Source of the DNA: Eublepharis macularius
Lineage: Eukaryota; Chordata; Lepidosauria; Squamata; Eublepharidae
Direction: 5' to 3'
Length of the DNA stretch: 64,000 bases
Assembly (NCBI RefSeq): GCF_028583425.1
Contig: NC_072797.1
Span: 20,432,001 to 20,496,000 of the forward strand
Both the position numbers and the translations under genes were made by a program. The first letter of the stretch is position 1, and each line of letters starts with the position of its first letter. The notes beneath the pieces were generated by a model. The model saw only the letters and a program-made list of their open reading frames with translations, did no database searches and was not told the origin of the DNA. Positions 30,691 through 41,348 of the stretch are shown here, piece by piece.

Positions 30691-32273
30691 AGTTAAGTGT
30701 TAGTGGAACATGGAGTGAGTGTGGCTTCTTCTTATTGCTATTATTCACCAGTTCACTTATGAAACTGTAGAAACCTCACCTGAGTCTGGTAGATCCTTGC
30801 CAGCAGGAAGCCCTGCGTACCCTCCCACAGGGCTCAAACTGAGAGGAGAGGGGTTTTTCTTTACGCTTTTCCTCCACCTCTCTCCTGACCCTGCTCCTCA
30901 GGCTGAGAGGAGCAAAAGACTGTGTGTTCTCCCTGGTCAATTCCCCTTTGCCTTATGAATGGCCTGGCCCTTTGGAGGCTCCACCCCCTGGAACTCCCAT
31001 TGGATCTAAGTAATTCCTACAAGAAGCTGCCACCACCCCCACATCTCAGCTGTGAATCATTCCTGTTTCCCCACCCCGGGCTCAAGAGTGCCTCCCAGCC
31101 GACTGTCAGGCAGTGGGCTGTTAAGGGCCAGTCATTGCCAACCAGCTGACCTACAGGTAGATGTGCCAGGCAACCAGCGGGAGATGGGGAAAGTAGGGAC
31201 TTCCATTTGGAAGGGGGCAATAATCATCCCTGGCACTATGATGTTATTTCAGGTGTGACCCAGAAGTCACCCTGGATGACGCTCTAGCATTCATGCAAAA
31301 CTCTATGGTTCTAGCGAATGCTAGAGCATGGCCTGGCATGATAAAATCACTTCCTGGTCATGCTGGAAGCAACATCATCACACCAGGGACACCGACTGCA
31401 CAAACACACCTATTTCCTGGTGCCTGGTTATTTCCTCTCACCACCCCACTGAATGGCAAAGACAACAGGAGCTGGAGGCAGAAGATCTCCCACCACCACT
31501 ACCTACAGGTGATGAGTGGGTGCAGAGGATAATTCCTTGGAAATGCACCCTATGAACATGGGTGATAAGGGCCTACACAACACAGAGATGTGGAAATGCA
31601 GAGGGCTGGGATGTGGAGGGCTGTGTTTCAGGGATGGGCCATGGTTCATCTGTAGAACTCAAAAGCTCATGGGTTCATTCCCTGGCATCCCCAGAAGAAG
31701 ATAACAAGCAACTGGGATGGGCTGTCTCTACCTGAGAGTGGGACAGCCAAGGCCAAGCAGAACGTGCATGTCACATGCCACAGGGTTCTGCTGTCGATTG
31801 CTTCCAACATCATCAGCCAGAGCTAAAGATACTCTCATGCAGGTTAGCTGTTTCCTCAGAGGAACCTTCCTGTCTCATTATAGTTTCCCCCCCCCCCACA
31901 TATACAGGAATGTTAATGTAACTTTTTGCTTATAGTACAGAAAATCACCCACCATCATTTGGATGGGATGATTTAGAACTTGATCTCTTCTATAGAATAA
32001 TTTTCTTGGAGCCTCAAGAAGACTGAATTGATCAGATTGTGACCAAACTTTTCATAAACCAACGTCAATATTCTATCTGCTAATTAGACGTACAATGGTC
32101 TTTCAGTGTGAAAGGCAGTTTAAGGCAATACAGTCTCTCCCCACCCCAACTTAAAACGCCTAATACAATAATAGTCAAGACCTGGACAGCTGCCTATAAA
32201 AGAGCACAGAAGACAAAATAACAAAAGAGGAGTTAAAGTAAGGAGAAACGCGTTCCATCTACTGAGGTAGTCC
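30691..32273. other. No recognised repeat (RAX intron 2)
   Basis: Mixed GC-moderate sequence with several chance frames. Around 31640-31690 a TGGTTCATCTGTAGAACTC and TGGGTTCATTCCCTGGCATC pair may be a decayed tRNA-headed SINE. Confidence 0.35.
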
Positions 32274-32535
32274 CAGGGCTTTTTTTCAGCTGGAACGCGG
32301 TGGAACAGAGTTCCGGAACCTCTTGAAAATGGTCACATGGCTGGTGGCCCCGCCCCCTGATCTCCAGACAGAGGGGAGTTTAGATTGCCGTCCGCGCTGC
32401 TAAGTAGCGCGGAGGGCAATCTAAATTCCCCTCTGTCTGGAGATCAGGGGGCGGGAGTACATGCCATGTGACCATTTTCTCCGAGGGCAAACCCACTGAG
32501 TTCCACCACCTCTTTTCCCAGCAAAAAAAGCCCTG
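32274..32535. mobile_element. hAT-type hairpin MITE, copy 3
   Basis: 262 bases, inverted relative to copy 2. CAGGGCTTTTTTTCAGC to GCAAAAAAAGCCCTG. Perfect 8-base flank GGTAGTCC (32266-32273 and 32536-32543). The central hairpin joins TTTAGATTGCC and GGCAATCTAAA. Confidence 0.88.
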
Positions 32536-32689
32536 GGTAGTCCAATGTGCTTCTCTGGATAACTTGCTCCAAAGTTAGGGTTAGCCTACTGAAAATATCC
32601 TGCCCCGAGTCATCTTCATGTAAGAAAAAATGCAGAACAAATACTCCCCAGGCAACCTTACAACATCCTATGAGTCGTTCCCAATTATT

Positions 32690-32938
32690 ATTTATTTTTA
32701 TTTTGTATATTTTACTTAATTTATTTCCCTCCTTTCTCCCCAATAGGGATCCACAGCAGCGTATATCATTCTCCTCTCCTCCTTTTAACTTCACAACAGC
32801 CCTGCGAAGCACGTCAGGCTGAGAGTATGAGACTAACCCAAGGTCACCCAGCAAGCTTCCATGGCAGAGTAGGGGGGAATCAAACCTGGGTTTCTCAGAT
32901 CCTAGCCCGTCACTCTAGCCACTACACCACGCTGGCTG
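32690..32938 (-). repeat. tRNA-derived SINE
   Basis: The complement of the head (CACTCTAGCCACTACACCAC at 32911), B-box region GGGAATCAAACCTGGG (32876) and body AGGTCACCCAGCAAGCTTCC (32841). The tail TTTCCCTCCTTTCTCCCC is at the left. Confidence 0.75.
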
Positions 32939-32978
32939 TTGTAATTGACACTTGTTTTCTGAGTTTCTTTACACATAG

Positions 32979-33210
32979 AGCAGAACCACAAGTGACAAAA
33001 GGCACAGATTGGACACTGGTCAGCTTCCCTCAAGTTTTGGCGGGAAATGTAGGCAGCTTGGCGGAATGTTGGACAAGTGACAGTTGAAAAGTCCATTGGA
33101 CAGCAGTCGGAGAGCCAAGCTGCAAGACTAGGATGCCTACATTTCCCATCAAAACTTGAGGGAAGCTGACAAGTGTCCAATCTGTGCCTTTTGTCACTTG
33201 TGGTTCTGCT
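32979..33210. mobile_element. 232-bp inverted-repeat MITE, copy A
   Basis: The ends AGCAGAACCACAAGTGACAA and TTGTCACTTGTGGTTCTGCT are perfect complements, and the arms stay complementary for most of the length (CCTCAAGTTTTGGCGGGAAA facing TTTCCCATCAAAACTTGAGG). CATAG occurs on both sides (32974-32978 and 33211-33215). The copy at 61689-61920 has exactly the same length in the opposite orientation. Confidence 0.8.
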
Positions 33211-33299
33211 CATAGACTTCATTTAGAATCTTGAAACATCTGGACTGTTCACCGGTTTAGCACTTGTGCTGCCATTACTAATAACTGCTATAAACGTTT

Positions 33300-33412
33300 T
33301 AAGTGGACTTGTGTCTGAAGAAGGGAGCTTTGACTGTCTAAAGTTTACACCCTGAAAATCCTGTTGGACATTAAGGCGCCACTGGACTCTAATCCTGTTG
33401 TGCTATAAATGA
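33300..33412 (+). mobile_element. Decayed Penelope-like repeat fragment
   Basis: CTGAAGAAGGGAGCTTTGAC, then a degraded GAAA region (TAAAGTTTACACC), then GGCGCCACTGGACTCTAATC. The layout and the gender of motifs match the other Penelope-like tails here (a ...GCCACTGGACTC... end after a CTGANGA core). Confidence 0.45.
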
Positions 33413-33723
33413 TGTACTTTTAAAAAATATAGTAAGTACACACGAAAGAGAGAGAGAAAGAGAAAGAATAAGTTCCTTTTTGTTCCTTGAAACTCTGTTA
33501 TTCCTGGAAATGCAACCGCGCCTCTTAGGGGTGGGGAAGGGGCTGAGCACCTGTTAAGTGGTTACAAGTTGCCTGAAATTTTTACAGCCCTGATCATGCA
33601 TTTATGAATGTAACATTACAGCTTACAAAATCCAGCATATTCACAGTAAATTTCCACTAGCATCTATAGTGCTTTAAAATAAAACAGAGCTGCAGTCTTA
33701 TGCAGACTTATGGGAAGTAAGTG
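33413..33723. other. No recognised feature (RAX intron 2)
   Basis: Contains a short (GA)n run near 33447-33468. Otherwise unassigned. Confidence 0.4.
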
Positions 33724-33990
33724 TGACTGCCAGTTTGGTGTAGTGGTTAAGAGCGCGGGACTCTAATCTGGAGAGCAGGGTTTGATTCCCCACTCCTCCA
33801 CTTGAAGCCAGCTGGGTGACCTTGGGCTAGTCACAGGTCTCTGGAGCTCTCTCAGCCCCATCCACCTCACAGGGTGTTTTGTTGTGGAGATAATAATGAC
33901 ATACTTTGTAAACCGCTCTGAGTGGGTGTTAAGTCATCCTGAATGGCGGTATAGAAATCGAATGTTGTTGTTGTTATTGTTGTTGTTTCT
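33724..33990 (+). repeat. tRNA-derived SINE, near full length
   Basis: Head TGGTGTAGTGGTTAAGAGCG (A box), GGGTTTGATTCCCC (B box), body GCTGGGTGACCTTGGGCTAG, LINE-like tail AAACCGCTCTGAGTGGGTGT, ending in a (TTG)n tail. Best copy of this family in the window; related copies at 56058 and 57053 share the same tail. Confidence 0.8.
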
Positions 33991-34179
33991 GAGCAAACAC
34001 ATGTAGGATGGACAGCACATCGTTGAGATATCTTATCTGTGTAAGCCTGACTTATTCTCATAACAAGCTTGTAATGTAGATCATTATTTACCTTTGTGAC
34101 ACATGACCAAAGTGACACATGGCTAAAGTGAGTTGTTCAAAGCACCAGCAGAAGATTCATGGCAGAAATGTATTTGTCA

Positions 34180-34345
34180 CAGAAGTATCTCCATTCTCCA
34201 CCCTTCCTCCAAAGTGCTGAGGGCAGCATACATGGGATATCGTCCTTCTTTAGTCTCACAACAACCTTGCAAGGTAGGTTGTGCCAAGTGACTTGCAGTG
34301 AGAATCATATTAAGAGGAGATTTGAACCCGATCTTTCAAGGTTGG
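34180..34345 (-). repeat. tRNA-derived SINE, partial
   Basis: CTCACAACAACCTTGCAAGG and GGAGATTTGAACCCGATC are complements of the SINE body and B-box region. The head is lost. Confidence 0.55.
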
Positions 34346-34929
34346 TGGTTTTCAGAACTTACTCCTAGGACCTTTGGACTTCCTCAGAAGCTTCTTGTGG
34401 GTGAGGAAAAGATTAGTAATGGTGGATGAGTAAGATCTTGGCCTTCTGATGTATAAATGAACATAGGAGAGAGCGGACCATATGCATTTTATGACGGGCT
34501 GTTTTTCCAGCCATACCACCCAAGTGAATGCTGAGGACAAAGAGAAGGGCGCTAATCCATCTCAGAGGCTTCACACAATCCAGAGATGTTTGGCATCTCT
34601 TGGGCCCAAACTGCCGTTGGTGCACGCCCAGGAAGCGATGGCTGTATCTTGCTTGGGGCAGGGTGGCAAAATAATTTGACCCTGGAAAATGATGAGGTCT
34701 GACAGACTTCACTGCTTCTCCTCTCCCAATGTCTGTCAGAACATTCTCTAGAAACTTCTCCAGATCCTCTCCAGTACTCAACTATTCCTCAGAAGACAAA
34801 TCTATGTGGGAAGAGTTCACAAAACACTGGGTCTTGGTGGCTACTGAACAAATAGGACTTGGCCTAGCTACTACAAAGATTACTTGCATACCCAAACAGG
34901 CCTCTCTGAACTCCTTCAAGAGACATAAA
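34346..34929. other. No recognised feature (RAX intron 2)
   Basis: Unassigned, no gene-like pattern. Confidence 0.35.
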
Positions 34930-35136
34930 GGCCATTTTCACACATCTTACCAGCCATGCAAAACCGCGCAAAACTCCCAGAACAACAGTGCCTTCCTGGC
35001 ACGATTTCCTGTCATGACTCCGGTTTGTGGTGCGCCATCATTCCGGAGTCATGATGGGAAATCACGCCAGGAAGACACCATCATTCCAGAAGTTTTGTAT
35101 GATTTTGCATGGCTGGTAAGATGTGTGAAAACGGCC
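34930..35136. mobile_element. Palindromic MITE
   Basis: GGCCATTTTCACACATCTTA facing TAAGATGTGTGAAAACGGCC at the outer ends. Inside, TGACTCCGG faces CCGGAGTCA. Ends resemble those of 1222-1404. Confidence 0.7.
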
Positions 35137-35310
35137 AACGTTCGGTTGTTTTCCCAAGTGACTGAAATGAGTCATTGGGGGAATGTGGTTTATGTAATAA
35201 AACACAGTCAAATTAAAATCAAATTTCCATTCTAGCTATTGTGTGTTTATCCTTTCTTCCAGGGATTCTGTCCTCCCTGCGTTTTAACCTCTCTGCTTGA
35301 CGGAAAGAAC

Positions 35311-35571
35311 CAGGGCTTTTTTTTCTGGGAAAAGACGTGGTGGAACTCAGTGAGTTGCCCTCGGAGAAAATGGTCACATGGCTGGTGGCCCCGCCCCCTG
35401 ATCTCCAGACAGTGGAGAGTTTAGATTGCCCTCTGCGCCGCCCAGTGGCGCAGAGGGCAATCCAAACTCCCCTCTGTCTGGAGATCAGGGGGCGGGGCCA
35501 CCAGCCATGTGACCATTGTCAAGAGGTTCCAGAACTCCGTTCCCCCGTGTTCCTGCTGAAAAAAAGCCCTG
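35311..35571. mobile_element. hAT-type hairpin MITE, copy 4
   Basis: 261 bases, CAGGGCTTTTTTTTCTGGG to AAAAAAAGCCCTG. Perfect 8-base flank GAAAGAAC (35303-35310 and 35572-35579). The arms TGATCTCCAGACAG and CTGTCTGGAGATCA flank a short centre with CGCCCAGTGGCG. Confidence 0.9.
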
Positions 35572-37365
35572 GAAAGAACATTGGCTCAAAGATCACCCCG
35601 TGATTGCTGAGTGGGAATTTGAAGCCTAGCTCTAATCGACCCTCTTAACCACTACATCAAATTGGCTTGTGTTCTAGCCAGTGTGGATTTTATACTCAAA
35701 TGTGAGATGCATGGAATGCAATATTCACATAGGGGGTTGGAGCCAAACCATAGGATTCGATATAAGGGTGCCTTTCTGCTCAGGAAAGAGTCCTTCTGGG
35801 AGTGGAAGATTCTTTTCAGTAAGTGGAAAGAATCTTCCATGTATGGAAGGATATCTTTGGATGCAACCCGGGATGGCTTGAATCCAAACCAATCTGTTTA
35901 CAGATGTATTTAAATAACCCTAACAAAGGTGGCCTAACTCCTAAATAAATAACCCGAGTGTGTAGCTTGTTTTGAACCCTAAATGCACATGTAAGGTTAA
36001 ACAAACTGTTGAAATTCAAGCGTACTTTTAGGAGAAGAATTTTGCTTTCCAGATACCTTTGAGGGTTTACGCAAATAATGATGCTGGATTGAGGCCTGCA
36101 AGCTGTCACACTCGATTTCTTTCTTCTTCTTCTTTTTGAGGGGGGCGGATTGGCTAAAAGCTTTAAACCTGCACTGAGTCTTGAGCCCATGCGTGAATTC
36201 AAACTTGATCTTTTTAAGGAGAAACCCTTTCCAGACAGTTTTTGTCTCACGCCCCCCATCAAAAAATTCCCCTTAGCCTATAAACCTAAATCTGTTCTCA
36301 TTACCCATTTGATGGGATAAAATTAGTAGTGTTTTTCCAGCATTTGGTGACTGCTTTTTAAAATACACCCCAGTTCTGGAAGCCCTCCCAGATTTTTTAC
36401 AGATGACTAGTAAATATTCCAGGCTTTTCAAACTTTTTCATGATCCAGGGATTAAAGATAATTCAGTGTTAATTAAGCCTGGGTTTCTTAAAAAAAAAAA
36501 CACTCCCTCTTACAATTATAGATGGGGGGAAGGGGGGAAAAAACCTTTCTTCTTTGTGGTGGGAACTAAAGGAATGGAGTACAGAAAAGTGAAGCATTTA
36601 TATAACACAATTTCAGGGCAATTCACAAAGAGCCCACAGAAGGGTCTGACTTCAGAAAGGAGCTAAAAAAATGCTTGTGTTTCCGTTCCGTTTTTCTGAA
36701 GGTTGTGCTTGCTATTTTGAAAATGTTCTTCATTAATCAGCCGTGCCTTCTAAACAAATGTGGATCATCCTCCCACCATGAACGTACATCCCATTTTAAC
36801 GGTCATGGCTTCCTTTGAAGATTTCTGAGATTTGTAGTTTCTTGAGGCTTCTGACTGAGTATTCTCCGTTAAAGGTCCGTAGCCTCCTCAAACAATTACA
36901 AGGCCCAGGGTGGCAGAAAAAGAAGGAATGGCACAAATAGCACTAAGCGTCAGCCTAGATAAGTATGACTTTTGCTGAACTGGTCCCAGAAGAGGGGATG
37001 GGACTACACCAAGGTTTAAAAATATATATATAAGGAGGAGTCTCAAGTTGATGCCGAATAAAATCCAGAGCCTCATGTTTGCTGCAATTATACATGGAGC
37101 TCCTCCACATATATCCCATGTGCAGAAAACTGGTGTAGGATGTGTCTTTTTCCTCCTTGGAAACAAAAAGAGCAGCCCAAATATGCAGAATCTTTGTTTA
37201 GACCCAAGACCACATGCATTGCTGCTATTTCTTACTCCATAACTAGACACATACTGCATATGTCCCAGATGCAGTGAGAGAGAAGATAGATGCTGCCCTT
37301 CCTTCTTGTTTGCCCCCTGACTCTGCCATCTTCCCCCTTTTCACTTGTTATGGGTCTCCAAGTGT
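35572..37365. other. No recognised repeat (RAX intron 2)
   Basis: Long repeat-poor stretch. Around 36440-36480 it has AAAGATAATTC and GTTAATTAAG, homeodomain-type cores, so a regulatory role is conceivable but untested. Purine/pyrimidine runs near 36118-36145 and 36485-36545. Confidence 0.3.
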
Positions 37366-37369
37366 ACTC

Positions 37370-37460
37370 ATATTAGTACCAACTTCATGGATATCCTGCC
37401 TTTCTGCCCAATGGGGACCTAGAGCAGCTTACTCAGTTCTCCTCTCTCCCATTTTATTTT
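37370..37460 (-). repeat. SINE/LINE tail fragment
   Basis: TTTCTGCCCAATGGGGACCT and GTTCTCCTCTCTCCCATTTT are the complement of the shared SINE/LINE tail. Confidence 0.5.
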
Positions 37461-37679
37461 ATGAAGAAGAAAGGGGTGTGCTGGGAGAGAGGTGGAGGGA
37501 GGTGCAGCAGCTACTCAAGTTTGTGGGGAGGGGCATTTCTTTGGTATCTAGGAGAAGAGACAGAGTGGGCACACTGTTGTCACATCCACTGTACATCACT
37601 GGATCAGGGAACAGGAATGGCTTGTATGTAATAGAATCCCTGTTCTCAATAACTAGCAGTCTCTCTGGAGGATAAACTC

Positions 37680-38048
37680 TAGAGATGGGCATGAACTGAA
37701 ATACAAACCAAAGTTCGTCACGAACTGGGCCGGTTTTTGGTTCACGAACCGGTGGTTCATCGGAGCTAATTTCTAATAAACCATGATGAACTGCTATGAT
37801 TTTTAGAGTGGTTTGTTTTTCAGTTTGTCACTGCAGACAGTCTGGTGCCAATCAATCTGTTACCTAGGCAATGGGGGGGGGGCGGGTGAGCTTTCTGCAG
37901 ACCTTCTGCAGACCTGGAAGTGACGAACCGATGAACCAAATGAACCGGTTCGCTAACCAGGCAAGTTCATGGCAGTTTGTGGTTCATGAAAAGCAACGAA
38001 CAATGAACTGCAATGAACCATCATTTCCCGGGTTCGTACCCACCTCTA
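37680..38048. mobile_element. hAT element, TAGAGATGGGC-type ends
   Basis: Starts TAGAGATGGGCATGAACT and ends GTTCGTACCCACCTCTA (inverted). The flanks ATAAACTC (37672-37679) and ATAAACAC (38049-38056) match at 7 of 8 positions. The interior repeats GAACCGG- and TGAACC-like motifs and has a run of nine G. Confidence 0.75.
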
Positions 38049-38134
38049 ATAAACACAGCAGCCTGGGTTGTTCTAATTAACAAATGAACAAGTGCCTGAA
38101 GAAGCCTACTGACCAAAGAGGATGACTACAAGGG

Positions 38135-38330
38135 TGCTGATAGAAAGCAAGTGTGGTGTAGGATCTGGGAGACCCAAGTTTGAATCCCCGTTCTGCCACT
38201 GAAGTTCCACTGGGTGGTCAGTCCCACAATCCCTACCTAGCCTACTTCACAGGGTTGTGAGAGGAAGGGAGAACCACTTATGCTACCCTGAGTCCCTTGG
38301 AGGAAGATTGAGACAAAAATGAACCAGATA
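38135..38330 (+). repeat. tRNA-derived SINE
   Basis: AAGTGTGGTGTAGGATCTGG head and AGTTTGAATCCCC (B box), body CCTAGCCTACTTCACAGGGT. Short deletion in the head. Confidence 0.6.
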
Positions 38331-38474
38331 GATAGATAATTAAGGATGATGGAGTATGACATTCTTTCCACCTCTCTCTCCGGTATTTCAGTTAAGAGTT
38401 CAGAGGCATCCATATCACCGACCATTTTTATGTCTCTACATGCAGAATGACTTTACTAAACAATTAAATAGACC

Positions 38475-38572
38475 CAGGCCGCAATCCTTGGGACCATTTC
38501 CTGGGAGTAAGCCCTATTGAATAACATGGGGCTGTCTTCTGAGTAGTCCTGCTTAGGATCGCTTCCCCAGTC
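38475..38572. mobile_element. Short palindromic MITE
   Basis: GCAATCCTTGGGACCATTTC with GGAGTAAGCCC, facing TGGGGCTGTCTTCTGAGTAG and GCTTAGGATCGC. A relative lies at 46690. Confidence 0.5.
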
Positions 38573-38654
38573 TCCTTGGTATGCACACCAAAGGCATAAA
38601 TCTACTGGTTTAAAATAAAGGGACTGATGTTTGACATTGCCATAGTCATGAATT

Positions 38655-38768
38655 AGTTTGCAAGACCTGCGCAAGGCTGTCAATGATAGGACGTTGTGGA
38701 AGTCATTAATTCATAGGGTCACCATAAGTCAGAAGCAACAGGACAGCATGTAACACACACACACAGTT
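38655..38768 (+). mobile_element. BovB LINE 3' end
   Basis: TTTGCAAGACCTGCGCAAGG, then TCAATGATAGGACGTTGTGG and CATAAGTCAGAAGCAAC, ending in a (CA)n tail. Matches the 3' part of the copy at 12003. Confidence 0.7.
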
Positions 38769-38984
38769 ATGAATGAAACCTAAAAGAAATATAAACCAAC
38801 AGTTCTTAAAACACACTTTTTTTGCAAATAATCTTAAATATACTCAAGAGGCGAGCTTGAAATTTTGTTGTGGATCTTCCTCTTTACTCTCGACATCCCA
38901 AATTGTACTGAATAGATTCAACGTGCAATGTGTTGATCTGCACAATCAGATTTATTGTTATTGTTATTGCTATTATTATGTTAT

Positions 38985-39140
38985 TTATAGTCCGCCTTTC
39001 TCACTGAGACTCAAGGCGGATTACACAGTGTGAGATTAGTACAGTCAATATCAAGGACATTTCCATAAACAATGCCATAGGGTAAATAAACACAAGTTTA
39101 CAAAGACATAGCATTAGCAAGACTCCAATACAGAGTTGAA
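38985..39140 (-). mobile_element. CR1/L2-type LINE 3' end
   Basis: The complement of the family at 19365: CTTTCTCACTGAGACTCAAG, then TACACAGTGTGAGATTAGTA. A (TTA)n-like tail lies on the left. Confidence 0.75.
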
Positions 39141-39236
39141 GAGACAGAAAGATACTCTATAATGAAGAAAGAGAAGCAGGATAATGGCTTATTTAAAGAA
39201 TTCTGTGAGATGTTTGCACAAAATTCATGGAAAGAT

Positions 39237-39590
39237 TAGAATCATAGAGTTGGAAGGGGTCTTATAGACCTTCTAGTCCAACCCCCTGCCCAATGCAAGA
39301 ACAGCCTAAAGCATCCCTGACAAGTATTCGTCCAGCCACTCCTTGAAGACTGCCAATGAGGGGAACCCACTACACCCCTAGGAAGCCGATTCCACTGCTG
39401 AATTACTCTTAACATAAAGAATTTTTCCCTAATGTCCAGCCGGTACCTTCCCTCCCGTAGTTTAAACCCATTATTTCGAGTCCTGTCCTTCGTTTGAACA
39501 GCTTCCTTCCCTCCTCTAAGTGACAGCCTTTTAAATACTTACAGAGAGCAATCATGTCTCCCCTCAACCTCCTCTTAGCACTTGCTTAAT
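39237..39590 (-). mobile_element. CR1 3' end
   Basis: TAGAATCATAGAGTTGGAAG, then TAGTCCAACCCCCTGCCCAA: the complement of the classic CR1 3' end. It extends about 350 bases (AATTTTTCCCTAATGTCCAG, CTCCCCTCAACCTCCTCTT). Confidence 0.75.
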
Positions 39591-40140
39591 GAAGCACCAA
39601 TGTTCACACTTAGAGGAAGGCCATTGATATTTCTCTCTCTTTCCATGTGTTTTCTCCAATTGTAACCCGTGTGAAAACTTAAGGGACCAAGACGTATCTT
39701 ACATTTCTGACTCCCTCTCTCCTTTGCCTCATGTTTCCACTCTTCCACCCCAGATCTTTGGATCAGCAGAGACCTTCAATTAAGCACATTGCTGTTTTGC
39801 AAATGGTGCTTGCCCATATGTTTCATGTGCTGGTGGTGGTAAGTGCAGGAGAAGGACTAGCCAAAGGGTCTGAAACCAAACACTAATAATTAGAGAGAGA
39901 TTACTGCTTGAAATGTTAAAAAGCCAGATTAAGGGAAATCTCTTTACACATCATTTAGCGTACGCACCGAGTCTGGAATTATCTCCTGGAGGAGGGGAAA
40001 GAGAAAAGAGGGAGAGCTCTTAAACTGGATTAACAAACTTGAAGCTGCTTTCGACTGAGGCCTCCTAAGGAAGGAAGCCAGAACCGGGAAAGGATTAAGC
40101 CCCCAAGGTTTCGCTGGGACTGCCTGGCTGGGGTTCCTAC
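39591..40140. other. RAX intron 2 next to exon 2, no repeat
   Basis: Repeat-free 550 bases up to the donor of exon 2. Contains CTGGATTAAC near 40025 and AATTATC near 39976. Could contain intronic control sequence, but this is untested. Confidence 0.35.
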
Positions 40141-40382
40141 CTGAACTCTCACTTCAGGCAAGTTGACTTTCATGGCCAGTTCCTCTCGGCTGTACACGTC
40201 CGGATAGTGGGATTTTTCAAAGGCTCGCTCTAGTTCATGCAGCTGGTAGGTGGTGAAGGTCGTACGATTCCGCCGGTGCTTTTTCTTGGGCTGGTCTTCA
40301 TCAGAAAACTTCCCGTCGCTGTTGTTGCAGGCGGGCAGTTCTGGGCTCAGGCATTCCTCTGAGCGTTTTGGACAGTAGGGAT
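40141..40382 (-). CDS. RAX: RAX homeobox protein, exon 2 (most of the homeodomain)
   Basis: 242 bases. The acceptor AG is at 40383-40384 (CCCTCAG) and the donor GTAGGA starts at 40140. The first two bases complete an Asp codon begun in exon 1. It then reads Pro-Tyr-Cys-Pro-Lys, as in other RAX proteins, an acidic spacer, and [12 protein letters not shown], the start of the homeodomain (protein residues 137-196). The exon codes for helices 1 and 2 (Gln-Leu-His-Glu-Leu-Glu; Tyr-Ser-Arg-Glu-Glu-Leu-Ala) and the start of helix 3 (Pro-Glu-Val-Arg-Val-Gln). It supplies residues 102 (in part) to 182. DNA binding to TAAT-type sites is known for this class. Confidence 0.98.
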
Positions 40383-40569
40383 CTGAGGGTCAAGAGGAGA
40401 AAGGCAAAGCCATCGATCAGTTGCGCCAAACTACGGGGATTTGAGCTGCTTTATGCACCCACATTGCCGTCTCATTGATTTCTACAGAATTTGCTTCCAA
40501 TGAGTCCAGTTAGGACTGTAGCCTCGATTGCCCATTTCTTTGAATGAAATCATTGTCCCATTTCCATTT

Positions 40570-40742
40570 CTTACAGAGAGGCAGTGCTGTGATGGGGTTA
40601 GAGGGGCAGAGGAGGCTCTCGGAGCCTCAGGTTCAATGCTCTACTTGCCATGAAATTAACTGGGAGATCTGGGACTAACCACTCTCTCTCCGCCTAGCCT
40701 ATTTCATAGGGTTGTTGTGAGGACACAGTGAAGAAGAAGCAC
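40570..40742 (+). repeat. tRNA-derived SINE
   Basis: AGGTTCAATGCTCTAC (B-box region) and CTAGCCTATTTCATAGGGTT with TTGTGAGGA. Diverged. Confidence 0.5.
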
Positions 40743-40769
40743 CCTGAGCTTCCTGGTGGGATTAAGAAA

Positions 40770-40980
40770 AAACACAAAAAGCCCAGACAAGCCTACGCTT
40801 GTCGGATCTCGGAAGCTAAGCAGGGTCAGCCCTTGATTACTAATTGGATGGGAGACCTGCAGAGAAGACCAGGGTTGCAGAGGCAGGCAATGGCAAACCA
40901 CCTCCGTCAGTCTCGCCTTGAAAACCCCAGCAGGGGTCGCCATAAATCAGCTGTTACTTGAGGGCACTTTCCACTGCAAT
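40770..40980 (+). repeat. 5S rRNA-derived SINE
   Basis: The head CTTGTCGGATCTCGGAAGCT followed by AAGCAGGGTCAGCCC and TTGGATGGGAGACC is the clearest 5S match in the window. The body GGCAATGGCAAACCACCTC and the tail CATAAATCAGCTGTTACTTG follow. Confidence 0.8.
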
Positions 40981-41134
40981 AACCATTTTAAGCACTTCCA
41001 GCCACTTTTATGGAGATGTCAAGAAAGCTGTGTGCTGTTGTTCTTTCCATTGGGACTGCACATTGCTTTGAGATTTTTTATCAGTAAAAAGGAAACAAAT
41101 AATCAACAGCCGTAATAGCAATATTCAGACATGC

Positions 41135-41348
41135 AGACACACAGGAAGCTGCCTTTTTCTGACTCAGACCATTGGTCTATCAAGATCAATATTGTCTGCT
41201 CTACTCTGACTGGCAATGGCTGTCAAGGGTCCCCGGCAAAGGTCTTTCACGTTGCCTGCTATCTGATCCTTTTAACTGGAGATGCCGAGGACTGGACCTG
41301 GGACTTTCCGAATGCAAAGCTGCACCACTGAGCCACAGCTACTCCCTA
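41135..41348 (-). repeat. tRNA-headed SINE
   Basis: The complement of the family at 28608 and 58316. GGACCTGGGACTTTCCGAAT and CACCACTGAGCCACAGCTAC are the head, and AGGAAGCTGCCTTTTTCTGA the tail. Confidence 0.7.

Larger units (their letters stand above)
30678..40140 (-). other. RAX: RAX intron 2 (9,463 bases)
   Basis: Bounded by donor GT at 40139-40140 and acceptor AG at 30678-30679, splitting the homeodomain between its residues 46 and 47, a usual place for paired-like genes. It holds three hAT-type elements, one 232-bp MITE, several SINEs, a CR1 and a BovB fragment, listed separately. Confidence 0.9.

Noticed and set aside
33724..33810. tRNA-gene-like A and B boxes
   Set aside because: No clover-leaf or acceptor stem; the same sequence continues into a SINE body in many copies.
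34729..35235. Plus-strand open frame of 168 codons
   Set aside because: It runs through a palindromic MITE (34930-35136) and encodes nothing recognisable.
40795..40870. 5S rRNA gene
   Set aside because: Only the downstream half is 5S-like, and it is fused to a SINE body repeated seven times.
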